Positions 15,202 to 21,677 of a stretch of 37,455 nt of DNA are shown here, piece by piece. A model generated the notes under the pieces. It was given only the letters and a program-made list of their open reading frames with translations, did no database searches and had not been told where the DNA came from. Origin of the DNA: a virus. How positions within the stretch are numbered: the stretch's first letter is position 1; each line of letters starts with the position of its first letter. The DNA lies in the IMG/VR virus record IMGVR_UViG_3300042475_001430, positions 1 to 37,455 of that record; one strand, 5' to 3'. The translations under genes were made by a program, and so were the position numbers.

Positions 15202-15476
15202 GAAATTTGCTCTCCAATTTCTTCAAAGTATTTTGCCAATGCTGATTCAAGAATTGCTCTTTGTGATTGATTGTTCTTGATTGATAATACTCTCACATGG
15301 TTCACAATGTTTTCATTCAATCGAACACCAAAAGGAATGTATTTGATTGCATTTGGATTTGGTTTGGGACCGCGTTTCTTTGGTTCTGGATCTTGCTTTT
15401 TCTTTATTGATTTTGGAGCTATTGCAGATTTTTCAATTCGCTGTTTTTCAAATTTCAATTGTTCAGAATATTTCAT
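15198..15476 (-). CDS. Ribbon-helix-helix-like DNA-binding protein
   Basis: This 92-residue protein has a basic N-terminal half with an AT-hook-like KKRGPKPNPN (about 33-42). A C-terminal segment FGVRLNENIVNHVRVLSIK (49-67) and QSQRAILESALAKYFEE follow, which fits an Arc/MetJ ribbon-helix-helix: one beta strand then two helices. It probably binds DNA as a dimer, perhaps to control replication genes or assist the primase-helicase, whose start overlaps its stop. Confidence 0.65.
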   Translation of the reverse strand: MKYSEQLKFEKQRIEKSAIAPKSIKKKQDPEPKKRGPKPNPNAIKYIPFGVRLNENIVNHVRVLSIKNNQSQRAILESALAKYFEEIGEQIS

Positions 15477-15601
15477 TGTTTATTCCTTTGATTTGTTATC
15501 CATTCCAAAAATAAAAGAGTGACTGTTATCAATGCGCCTGAAAACAAAAGCGCAATTGCTGTGATAAATAAAAATACCAATGTTTCAAAAAATATGTCCA
15601 T
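15473..15601 (-). CDS. Very small membrane protein
   Basis: This 42-residue protein starts at ATG 15601 (MDIFFETLVFLFITAIALLF) and is almost entirely one hydrophobic segment, ending in a polar tail TNQRNKQ. The start follows the glycosyltransferase stop by two bases, and its own stop overlaps the next ATG as ATGA. It could anchor the glycosyltransferase to the membrane. No family can be assigned to so short a protein. Confidence 0.55.
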   Translation of the reverse strand: MDIFFETLVFLFITAIALLFSGALITVTLLFLEWITNQRNKQ

Positions 15602-15603
15602 GA

Positions 15604-16311
15604 TCATGCCGTAATATAGTGATAATATTTCAAATGATTTTTGCGCAAATATTGCAAAGTTTCTGCATATTCATCATGATTGATTCCAACTGTTTGTGAA
15701 CCGACATGATGAACATAGGAACGCGAAACAAAATGTTTCAATCCTTTGTCTGCCATCATCAGGCATTGTACATCATCTGAATATTGATTGATGGATAAAA
15801 AGTCAATCCATGATTCTCTCCTAATGACTGCGCAAATTGGTGCAATTATGTCTGTTTCAACAATCCTATTTTCATGGTTGAATTTCAAATTGACAATCTG
15901 TGTTTCCGCATCATGCCACCTGATGTTTTGCATGCCTCTTGCAAAATTTGAACGGCATGCTAAATATGCAACATTCTCTGAATCGTAATTCATGAGAGCT
16001 TGCCAATCAGATTGCAACAATGAAAATGTTGTTGGATCAAAAACAATGTCATCATTTGCCACAACAATCGTTTCATGCTTTTCAAATGCTCTTTGACATA
16101 TGAAATTATAGGCATCACCAAAATTGCCTGCTGTGGACTTCACAAGGTGCATTGAATGCCATCTTGAATGATAATCAATTGAATCAATCTTAGAATGTGC
16201 AATGTATATTTCAACATTCGATGGCACATATTGTTCAATTGATTTTAACATGACAGGAAGATTTTTCCCATGTACAGTGCTGATGCAAATTGCCGTGATC
16301 TTATTTTGCAT
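15604..16311 (-). CDS. Family-2-like glycosyltransferase
   Basis: This 235-residue protein starts MQNKITAICISTVHGKN. A donor-site acidic motif ANDDIVF (85-91) lies after a Rossmann-like first half, and STAGNFGDAYNF (59-70) parallels AGGNFGNPQRN of the glycosyltransferase at 8828-9403. The later PICAVIRRESW is typical of GT-A enzymes. It overlaps the 148-residue gene upstream by eleven bases. I chose ATG 16311 because the earlier ATG at 16365 would overlap that gene by 65 bases. The acceptor is unknown. Confidence 0.8.
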   Translation of the reverse strand: MQNKITAICISTVHGKNLPVMLKSIEQYVPSNVEIYIAHSKIDSIDYHSRWHSMHLVKSTAGNFGDAYNFICQRAFEKHETIVVANDDIVFDPTTFSLLQSDWQALMNYDSENVAYLACRSNFARGMQNIRWHDAETQIVNLKFNHENRIVETDIIAPICAVIRRESWIDFLSINQYSDDVQCLMMADKGLKHFVSRSYVHHVGSQTVGINHDEYAETLQYLRKNHLKYYHYITA

Positions 16312-16747
16312 CTTTGTGATTCCTGATGAATTCCAATACATATTCTGCTTGTCTATTTTTGTCAACTGCCATCATATTGATTTTGTTCACAATCCTAATA
16401 GGCAAATTGTAAATTGCCGATGCATGCCTATCTGCACAAAATCTTCCATCTTCATCAGAACACCATTCCTGATATTCGGCTGAATCATATGTGAATTCAG
16501 TATCATAGTCATTGATTGCATAGGATTTCAAACCATTGTATTTGATGTAATCATCAGAACGCAACCATGCCAATGATTCAAAGAAATTCAATTTGATATT
16601 GCTTCCTGATTCCCAGCCCTTTCCAAGATATATTTCCAATCTTTCAGGATCTTCAAATAATGTTCCCAATCCAAAAATGTCATAGTTTTCAGTCGGGAAA
16701 TGATCACGAAAATATATCGTGTCCTGTTCTAAATAATCAAAGCGCAT
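16301..16747 (-). CDS. Hypothetical acidic protein coupled to a glycosyltransferase
   Basis: This 148-residue protein is strongly acidic and aromatic (DYLEQDTIYFRDHFP, DYDTEFTYDSAEYQEW). Its C-terminus turns basic (RIVNKINMMAVDKNRQ). I do not recognise it. Its overlap with the glycosyltransferase gene suggests a joint function, for example making or presenting the sugar donor or acceptor. The start overlaps the DnaA-like gene by eleven bases. Confidence 0.6.
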   Translation of the reverse strand: MRFDYLEQDTIYFRDHFPTENYDIFGLGTLFEDPERLEIYLGKGWESGSNIKLNFFESLAWLRSDDYIKYNGLKSYAINDYDTEFTYDSAEYQEWCSDEDGRFCADRHASAIYNLPIRIVNKINMMAVDKNRQAEYVLEFIRNHKDAK

Positions 16748-17306
16748 TGTGTTTCCTTCTGTTAGAAATTTGATGAATAAACTTGTCTATTTTATGGCAA
16801 ATTGCCCGCTCTCTTTCATATGATTCAATCATTCCAATTGCATCTGCAATATGAGTGACAATCGTGCTGTGATCTTTGCCTAATAGTTTGCCTATTTGAA
16901 CCATAGTCAATTGAAAATAATAATATGCAAAAAATGATATGTATTTGCGGACAATTGGCAATGGCAATTTTCTTGATTTTGACATCAATTCTTCCATGCT
17001 AACTTCATACAAATTGCAAATGAAAACCATTGTCAAATTGACATCCATATGAAGTTTATGGCTTATGATATATTTGTTCCTGAACAGTTCAGCAGACTTT
17101 GAAAAATGTGCTGCTGATGGCGTTGTTGACTTCATTTCATCAGGTGCTCTTTGCATGTATTGTGTTGACTTTCCAAAGTATCTTTCACGCTCTTCACGCA
17201 AAACATCGGAATGACTTCCTGTCTTAACTCTGTTGTCTTTTGGTTTTGTGCTTTCCGCAACATCACCAAGACTTCCAATTGATACGAATCTTTCCATTTG
17301 GATCAT
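16737..17306 (-). CDS. DnaA domain-IV-like DNA-binding protein without an ATPase
   Basis: The protein has 189 residues. From about residue 93 to 180 it follows the DnaA C-terminal domain: ICNLYEVSMEELMSKSRK, then KYISFFAYYYFQLTMVQIGKLL, then the signature GKDHSTIVTHI (143-153) that reads DnaA boxes. There is no Walker A or B motif and the N-terminal 90 residues are low in recognisable structure. It probably binds the phage origin or competes with host DnaA. ATG 17306 overlaps the upstream stop as ATGA. An ATG three codons later has better spacing from AAAGG. Confidence 0.85.
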   Translation of the reverse strand: MIQMERFVSIGSLGDVAESTKPKDNRVKTGSHSDVLREERERYFGKSTQYMQRAPDEMKSTTPSAAHFSKSAELFRNKYIISHKLHMDVNLTMVFICNLYEVSMEELMSKSRKLPLPIVRKYISFFAYYYFQLTMVQIGKLLGKDHSTIVTHIADAIGMIESYERERAICHKIDKFIHQISNRRKHNAL

Positions 17307-17920
17307 CCTTTGAATTGTGCTTTGACTGGTGAATTCATTTTTGTTTGTGCCTGATTCTTTTTGAGTAAATTCATGATGACAAGTTCACCATTTTTCATGG
17401 TGTTTGCCAATGCTTTCAAATGCCTGATTTTGTCATTCCAAAATTCATCCCGAAATGCACTGAACAAAGCCTGTTCAATCATGGCATGTGAATAACCTAA
17501 TTTGTATAATTTGCGAAGTGCCTTCAAAGCATGAATCTTTTGTTGCCGTGTTGAAAGATAGTCAATTTGCAATTCATCTTTCAAATGCCCAAATAATTTT
17601 TCATTCAATTTTTCAAGTGATGCAAGTTCAGTCGTATTGAAATCGGACAAACTTGCTACACTTCGCTTTGGTTTTGGGGTTCCTGAATCATCACCTGAAT
17701 TCCCCCCCTTATTCCCCCCCCCAATGTTTCCCCCCATACCCCCCTTCTTATCCCCCCCCCTTATATCCCCCCCAAAATTGTTAGAGTATTTTTCTTTTTG
17801 TGTGCTTTTTTCTTTTTGACATTCATGCATCAAATCCAACTTGGTGCTGATCTCTGCCAAGTGGCTTTCAATTCCACTCAAAAGTATGCCAATTGTCTGA
17901 ATTATGTTCTGATTTTCCAT
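17303..17920 (-). CDS. Replication-region protein with glycine-rich linker
   Basis: The protein has 205 residues in three parts: a helical N-terminus (1-38, probably a coiled coil), a Gly/Asn/Lys linker (50-76, GGDIRGGDKKGGMGGN and similar), and a helical C-terminal domain (about 90-195) with ELQIDYLSTRQQKIHALKAL and MIEQALFSAFRDEFWNDKIR. Position between DnaA-like and helicase genes suggests a helicase loader or origin protein, but I recognise no motif. The linker is encoded almost wholly by long G-runs (17702-17773), which could make the gene prone to frameshift variation. AAGGA precedes ATG 17920. Confidence 0.65.
   Translation of the reverse strand: MENQNIIQTIGILLSGIESHLAEISTKLDLMHECQKEKSTQKEKYSNNFGGDIRGGDKKGGMGGNIGGGNKGGNSGDDSGTPKPKRSVASLSDFNTTELASLEKLNEKLFGHLKDELQIDYLSTRQQKIHALKALRKLYKLGYSHAMIEQALFSAFRDEFWNDKIRHLKALANTMKNGELVIMNLLKKNQAQTKMNSPVKAQFKG
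17702..17773. repeat. Six long G-runs on the coding strand, G-quadruplex candidate
   Basis: Read on the plus strand there are six C-runs of 7, 9, 6, 6, 9 and 7 bases, at 17702-17708, 17714-17722, 17730-17735, 17739-17744, 17752-17760 and 17767-17773. The gaps are 5, 7, 3, 7 and 6 bases. On the minus (coding and mRNA) strand these are G-runs with loops of seven or fewer bases, which satisfies the usual G-quadruplex rule. All runs stay in frame as glycine codons. Nothing else in this AT-rich genome looks like it. Confidence 0.9.
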
Positions 17921-18060
17921 TTTTACATCCTTGCATAGTTTGTGAATAGTCGTTTTTGCTCGTTTTAAGGCTCACCATTGAATGAAAGGGTATGAATGCA
18001 TATATTCTTATGGGTTCACACCCTTTCGCGTCTCATATTCGATTTGTGGCAGTTTTCAAT
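17921..18060. promoter_or_regulatory. Intergenic region with interrupted dyad
   Basis: The 140 bases upstream of the glycine-linker gene hold no gene. GAAAGGGT (17984-17991) and ACCCTTTC (18020-18027) form an 8-bp dyad around a 28-base AT-rich spacer that itself contains GAAT...ATTC. There is no U-run, so this is more likely a promoter/operator or an origin element than a terminator. It directly precedes the DnaA-like operon segment, but I see no clear DnaA box. Confidence 0.45.
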
Positions 18061-18558
18061 TTACATGATTCCATTCAAAAAATTGCGTTGTGAATCAGTC
18101 TGAATTGCTATTTGCTTTGCTTGTTTTGCCTTTTCATATTCCATTTGCTTTTTTTGGTATTGATTATGCATCAAGTCGGTTACAACTTTGACTGTGAATT
18201 CATTTGAATGCGGTGTTGTGAATCCTCTTGCATTCAAAGCATCTGCAATTTGCGCTCTTGAATGACCATTGTTTTTCATTGTCCATGCAATTCGGAATGG
18301 TTCATTATATTGTTTTTCAGCATAGGTTCCAACACGCCTTGTCCTTTTTGTCTTCATCCGTTTTTTAAGTGATGGATGTTTTTCATGTGCCTTTTCAACT
18401 GCCCTTGCTGATTGAATCTGTTTTGCCACTTCATTTGGAATCAAATTGATAAGTTCATCTATTGTTGCATTCAATATCATGATCTGTGATTCCAATGAAT
18501 CCAATCTTTGTGCAAATTGCTCTCTTTCAATTTCCTTTCTGAAAAAAAATAGTCCCAT
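18061..18558 (-). CDS. Coiled-coil and helix-turn-helix protein
   Basis: This 165-residue protein begins with a predicted coiled coil (RLDSLESQIMILNATIDEL, about 19-37), followed by a very basic stretch (KKRMKTKRTRRVG) and a helix-turn-helix-like segment HSRAQIADALNARGFTTPHS (about 99-118). The last part resembles the accessory domain of serine recombinases and other DNA readers, but there is no catalytic domain. It is probably a regulator or DNA organiser. GGAG lies eight bases before ATG 18558. Confidence 0.6.
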   Translation of the reverse strand: MGLFFFRKEIEREQFAQRLDSLESQIMILNATIDELINLIPNEVAKQIQSARAVEKAHEKHPSLKKRMKTKRTRRVGTYAEKQYNEPFRIAWTMKNNGHSRAQIADALNARGFTTPHSNEFTVKVVTDLMHNQYQKKQMEYEKAKQAKQIAIQTDSQRNFLNGIM

Positions 18559-18576
18559 TTCATCATCTCCAAATAA

Positions 18577-19227
18577 TTAAAATAATTCAAATATAGATAT
18601 GTCTTCTGTTAATTGCATAGAATCTTCAATGCCTGAAACAATTATGAATCTATGCAATTCATCAATTGTTCTTTTGATATGCTGTTCATCCATTTGGGAT
18701 GCACGCAATGTGAATGAATGAAATGATTTGTATTGCAGTTCAGAATCAATGTCACTGATTGTTTTCCATTTTGTTGATGGTGCAGGAAATTCAAAAACAA
18801 CATATTCAATTTCATCCGCTTCAAATAACCAACAATACATTTGCCATTGAATTGAATCCAAATACTTGTCAATAGAGAATGCGCCCCATGTTGTCTTTGC
18901 TTCCATCACACGCCTTCCAACCAAATAATCGGCAACACCTGTGATTGCAATTTCACCATGCTTTGATTGATGTCTTTTCCGTGTCTTTGCTTCATGCATA
19001 CCACCTTGAAAAAGTGTTCTTGCATGATTGATTTGTTCTGCATTGAAAACAATTGGAATTTCGGCATCTTGATTTTCAATCAGTGAATGAAACATTGTTC
19101 CCAATTCCATTTTGATTGATGGCTTTCCTGTTTTCAATAATGTTTGTTTCAATTGATTTTCATCAATGATGTCATTGCAATATTTCAGCCATGCATCACA
19201 TTGCGTTGCTGATATTTTAATCATCAT
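18577..19227 (-). CDS. RecB/Cas4-like PD-(D/E)XK exonuclease
   Basis: This 216-residue nuclease has the RecB-family signature GTMFHSLIE (H47), ITGVADYL (D100), RVMEAKTT (E109, K111) and the trailing Q..Y motif DSIQWQMYCW (Q127, Y131). These provide metal binding and catalysis for end resection. It is coupled by an ATGA overlap to the Sak4-like ATPase, the usual pairing in phage recombination modules. The final segment (EDISIFELF) may be a protein-binding tail. Confidence 0.88.
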   Translation of the reverse strand: MMIKISATQCDAWLKYCNDIIDENQLKQTLLKTGKPSIKMELGTMFHSLIENQDAEIPIVFNAEQINHARTLFQGGMHEAKTRKRHQSKHGEIAITGVADYLVGRRVMEAKTTWGAFSIDKYLDSIQWQMYCWLFEADEIEYVVFEFPAPSTKWKTISDIDSELQYKSFHSFTLRASQMDEQHIKRTIDELHRFIIVSGIEDSMQLTEDISIFELF

Positions 19228-20120
19228 GCACCTGTAAATTGTTTTGATTTGACATCATAATTGAATCCAAGTGATTCTGCCTTTGTCTTAATTGAATTCC
19301 AAATCTGCATCTTTTCACCTTTCGTGAATGCTGATTCTGTTAGTGTGTTCATGATGGCATTGATTGATTCAACTGATTCACATTTGTTTGCTGTTTCAAT
19401 TATGTTGTTGATTGCACGCAATGATTCAGTGTGATTCAATCTAGTGTGATTGAATGCTGTCTTGGTTTGTTCAAATATGCCTGCCATAAACCCTTCCAAA
19501 CTATTGTAATGTGGAATGATCATTGCAGCAAGTTCAGCAGAATTCTTTCCAACTTTCCAATCCTTTGCATCAAAATCCAATACTGTATTTCCTTTGTCAT
19601 CTTTGAACATATACCCAACCATGTCTGCCTTCTGAATGATCAAGTCATAAGATGAACCCTGTGCCAATGGCTTGACTTTCAATTGTTCTGATTCTGTCAC
19701 CTGTTTGGAATGCATGATAAAAATGATGTCTTTGTTCAGTGATCGAATCAGCTTCAGGAATTTGTGGAATGTATTTTTCAACTCACCAAACAATTGCATT
19801 TTCATCCGCTCCAATTTTGGATTTGTTTCAATATGCCATTCCATAATTGAATCCAACATTGTGCCCGCTGTGTCAATTACAATCGTATCATAATCTTTGA
19901 TGATATCAACCAACATTGAATCATTGGCAATATCTCTCCAATGTACATGCTCATAACAGTCCTTTGATAGTTTGGATCTTTGGTAGCCTTCATCAAAATC
20001 CAATACCAATGGTTTGTTTGCCGTGTTTGCCAATGTTGATTTCCCAACACCCGCTTCACCATAGATGACAAAGATTGTTGATGTCAATGCAAGTGCCTGA
20101 TCCTGTGTTTTGAATTTCAT
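19224..20120 (-). CDS. Sak4-like RecA-family ATPase (single-strand annealing/recombination)
   Basis: This 298-residue protein has Walker A GEAGVGKST (21-29), Walker B TIVIDTAG (79-86) and FIMHSKQVTESEQ further on. This is the short RecA-core architecture of Sak4 (AAA_24) proteins, which promote recombination together with single-stranded-DNA-binding protein. A helical C-terminal extension of about 80 residues follows the core. The RecB-like nuclease gene overlaps its stop as ATGA, and its own start overlaps the HTH gene in the same way. Confidence 0.88.
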   Translation of the reverse strand: MKFKTQDQALALTSTIFVIYGEAGVGKSTLANTANKPLVLDFDEGYQRSKLSKDCYEHVHWRDIANDSMLVDIIKDYDTIVIDTAGTMLDSIMEWHIETNPKLERMKMQLFGELKNTFHKFLKLIRSLNKDIIFIMHSKQVTESEQLKVKPLAQGSSYDLIIQKADMVGYMFKDDKGNTVLDFDAKDWKVGKNSAELAAMIIPHYNSLEGFMAGIFEQTKTAFNHTRLNHTESLRAINNIIETANKCESVESINAIMNTLTESAFTKGEKMQIWNSIKTKAESLGFNYDVKSKQFTGA

Positions 20121-20356
20121 TGTGTTTGCTGCAATTTGTTTGTGAAAAGTTCATCCAATTCTTTTTTGAATATCAATGCCATTGGTTTATTCTTTGCTGA
20201 CATTGTGTATTTTATGTTTTTGACTTTTGGCAATACATGCCAAATTGCTTTTCCTTTGCGCCTTCGCCTGCCTTTGCAAATCATCTGAATATACCTTTGA
20301 CTCTTTCCATAGATTGCTGATGCCTCTTCCGTTGTGATCCATTCAATTTCATCCAT
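20117..20356 (-). CDS. Small helix-turn-helix protein (excisionase/MerR-like fold)
   Basis: This 79-residue protein begins MDEIEWITTEEASAIYGKS and continues RYIQMICKGRRRRKGKAIWH, the winged-helix pattern of excisionase-type DNA binders. A lysine-rich C-terminal half follows. No integrase is present, so an Xis role is unlikely and a transcription or replication regulator is more plausible. I chose ATG 20356 because AAAGGA lies at good spacing. ATGs at 20362 and 20392 are upstream in frame. Confidence 0.7.
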   Translation of the reverse strand: MDEIEWITTEEASAIYGKSQRYIQMICKGRRRRKGKAIWHVLPKVKNIKYTMSAKNKPMALIFKKELDELFTNKLQQTQ

Positions 20357-20370
20357 ACGCATTCCTTTTG

Positions 20371-20532
20371 TTAATGTAATGGCACAGGCCAATATCTGTT
20401 CAAAATAAGTTCAACACAAATTGTCATGATGACTACCATAGTAACTGTCACAAATAACTTCATGTCCTCTTGCATGTCATGACATCTTTGCTTCCAATAG
20501 TCGCGATCCTCTTGCAATTCATTCTGATTCAT
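20371..20532 (-). CDS. Small membrane protein with charged N-terminal helix
   Basis: This 53-residue protein has an acidic and basic helix (NQNELQEDRDYWKQRCHDMQ), then one membrane segment (about 27-45, LFVTVTMVVIMTICVELIL). ATG 20532 is favoured by GGAG at seven bases, and it overlaps the upstream gene by 14 bases. It is expressed early by position. Superinfection exclusion or host takeover at the membrane is possible, but there is no direct evidence. Confidence 0.55.
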   Translation of the reverse strand: MNQNELQEDRDYWKQRCHDMQEDMKLFVTVTMVVIMTICVELILNRYWPVPLH

Positions 20533-20779
20533 TTTCATTCTCCATAATTTGTGAAATTTGATCTGTCGTATATTGTTCAGCAATCTTCAATGCATCATTC
20601 ATCATTGGCATTGCAAGTTTGATTGCAATATCAATCCATGCTTTTTTCATTTGCTCAAATTCTTGATTGCATTCACTGCCCGCAACCGCAACCGCTTTTG
20701 ATAATTTGTCATCATTCATTGCAATACGGTATGCAACTACAAATGCTGTGAATTTTTCTGATTCAGGGATTGCTCTCAT
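20519..20779 (-). CDS. Hypothetical early helical protein
   Basis: This 86-residue protein starts MRAIPESEKFTAFVVAYRIAM, is largely helical, and ends in an acidic tail (ENENESE). The start has GGAG eight bases upstream. An upstream in-frame start would overlap the preceding gene by about 100 bases. The family is not recognised. Confidence 0.6.
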   Translation of the reverse strand: MRAIPESEKFTAFVVAYRIAMNDDKLSKAVAVAGSECNQEFEQMKKAWIDIAIKLAMPMMNDALKIAEQYTTDQISQIMENENESE

Positions 20780-20792
20780 TTTGTTTCTCCAA

Positions 20793-21005
20793 TTAAATTT
20801 GATTGTGATAAACCATTTGACGCAAAACTGCTTTTGATTTCTTGTGCTCAATATGAGTCTGGTAAACATCGCCAAATGTGAAGTCATTGAGCACACTCAT
20901 AAGCATATTAAATATTTCTCTTTGTTCCCTTCTCATAATAAGAGCCGTAAAGGATTCACTCGGAAGAGCTGTTTCAATCATTTCAAGTTTTTGTTCTGCT
21001 GTCAT
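20793..21005 (-). CDS. Hypothetical early protein, first gene after promoter copy 1
   Basis: The protein has 70 residues, starting MTAEQKLEMIETALPSES, with a helical and charged sequence. GGAG lies seven bases before ATG 21005; an ATG two codons earlier is too close to it. The gene is read from the promoter block at 21034-21076. Small charged proteins in this position are often host-takeover or anti-defence proteins, but nothing in this one identifies a target. Confidence 0.6.
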   Translation of the reverse strand: MTAEQKLEMIETALPSESFTALIMRREQREIFNMLMSVLNDFTFGDVYQTHIEHKKSKAVLRQMVYHNQI

Positions 21006-21033
21006 TTCCATTCTCCAAATATTGTTTGTTTTT

Positions 21034-21076
21034 AATTACAGATGCAATCTATACTATTTTATGCGAACCACCAAAT
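21034..21076 (-). promoter_or_regulatory. Early promoter block, copy 1 (TTTG-N20-TAGATTG)
   Basis: On the minus strand the block reads ATTTGGTGGTTCG, then a variable 12-base spacer, then TAGATTGCATCTGTAATT. TTTG (21075-21072) and TAGATTGC (21051-21044) are 20 bases apart. This is close to the Bacteroidota sigma-factor consensus TTTG-N19-21-TAnnTTTG. A second block with the same words and spacing lies at 21338-21380. The 8-base GTGGTTCG after the TTTG is identical in both and could be a regulator site. Confidence 0.7.
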
Positions 21077-21089
21077 AAAAAAAATAATT

Positions 21090-21305
21090 TTATGCCAAAT
21101 TCATCTTTTTCATTGACTTGAAAACTACCATGCGTCTATCACTTGCAATATATTCAAAAAGAAAATAAGCATCATCTCCAATAACTTCCGAATAGATTGC
21201 ATGCGTATCTGCATTGTAGAAATTTCCTATTTCTGTCAAAATTGCATCAGCAGAAAGTTTCCCAACTGATTCCAAGAATGTTTTGTTTGCTTGTCCGTTT
21301 GTCAT
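21090..21305 (-). CDS. Hypothetical early protein, first gene after promoter copy 2
   Basis: This 71-residue protein starts MTNGQANKTFLESVGKLSAD. Its middle (YNADTHAIYSEVIGDDAYFLFEYI) looks like a small alpha/beta fold. A GGAGC Shine-Dalgarno lies seven bases before ATG 21305. It is the first gene of the early block, so it should be expressed at once after infection. No family is recognised. A run of eight Ts follows within 20 bases of the stop, before promoter copy 1. Confidence 0.6.
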   Translation of the reverse strand: MTNGQANKTFLESVGKLSADAILTEIGNFYNADTHAIYSEVIGDDAYFLFEYIASDRRMVVFKSMKKMNLA

Positions 21306-21337
21306 TGTTTTGCTCCGAATAATATTGTGTGTGTTTC

Positions 21338-21380
21338 AATTACAAATGCAATATATGGTATTATGTACGAACCACCAAAT
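21338..21380 (-). promoter_or_regulatory. Early promoter block, copy 2 (TTTG-N20-TATATTG)
   Basis: ATTTGGTGGTTCG, a variable 12-base spacer and TATATTGCATTTGTAATT form the block on the minus strand. TTTG is at 21379-21376 and TATATTGC at 21355-21348. It aligns without gaps to the copy at 21034-21076. The conserved parts are the two promoter boxes and their flanks, while the spacer differs, as expected for functional promoters. It sits directly after the late terminator. Confidence 0.72.
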
Positions 21381-21395
21381 TTATTTTCAAATATT

Positions 21396-21440
21396 TTCAA
21401 AAAAAAATTGGCTTTATCGCTTAAGTGCAATAAAACCAAT
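21396..21440 (-). terminator. Strong rho-independent terminator ending the late block
   Basis: In the minus-strand RNA, ATTGG, TTTAT and GC (from 21440 down) pair with GC, ATAAA and CCAAT (to 21407) with two wobble pairs, and nine Us follow at once (21406-21398). It lies 23 bases after the last late gene and 16 bases before the early promoter copy 2. Confidence 0.88.
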
Positions 21441-21462
21441 GATTTACAGGTGCAAATTATTT

Positions 21463-21663
21463 TTACGCAGGACCTCCACCGCCACCGCCACCGCTTCCAA
21501 TATCGGAAACAAGCGTTGCAAATGATTCAGATACATCATAGATGGTCCCATCAGTCATGTTGATACGCCTGAACAGTTCATCAATATCATAGAATGATGC
21601 CACATTTGCTTTGTTAATTACAATTGTATTTCCTGTGTTCACATCCGTCAAAGATAGTGCCAT
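21463..21663 (-). CDS. Small virion-associated protein with polyglycine tail
   Basis: The protein has 66 residues, starting MALSLTDVNTGNTIVINKAN, and ends in GSGGGGGGGPA. The run of seven glycines at the very C-terminus is encoded by mixed GGT/GGC/GGA codons, so it is not a base repeat. Polyglycine segments in phage adhesins can form packed glycine helices at the tail tip. Here the place at the end of the tail gene cluster fits a tip or fibre-associated role. Function is inferred from context only. Confidence 0.6.
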   Translation of the reverse strand: MALSLTDVNTGNTIVINKANVASFYDIDELFRRINMTDGTIYDVSESFATLVSDIGSGGGGGGGPA

Positions 21664-21677
21664 GAGTCATGATTCCT

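Noticed and set aside
17702-17773. CRISPR-like repeat array
   Set aside because: The repeats are homopolymer runs 5-14 bases apart inside a gene, without constant repeat units or spacers.
18061-18558. Serine recombinase / integrase
   Set aside because: The segment IADALNARGFTTP resembles the recombinase accessory domain, but there is no catalytic serine domain and the protein has only 165 residues.
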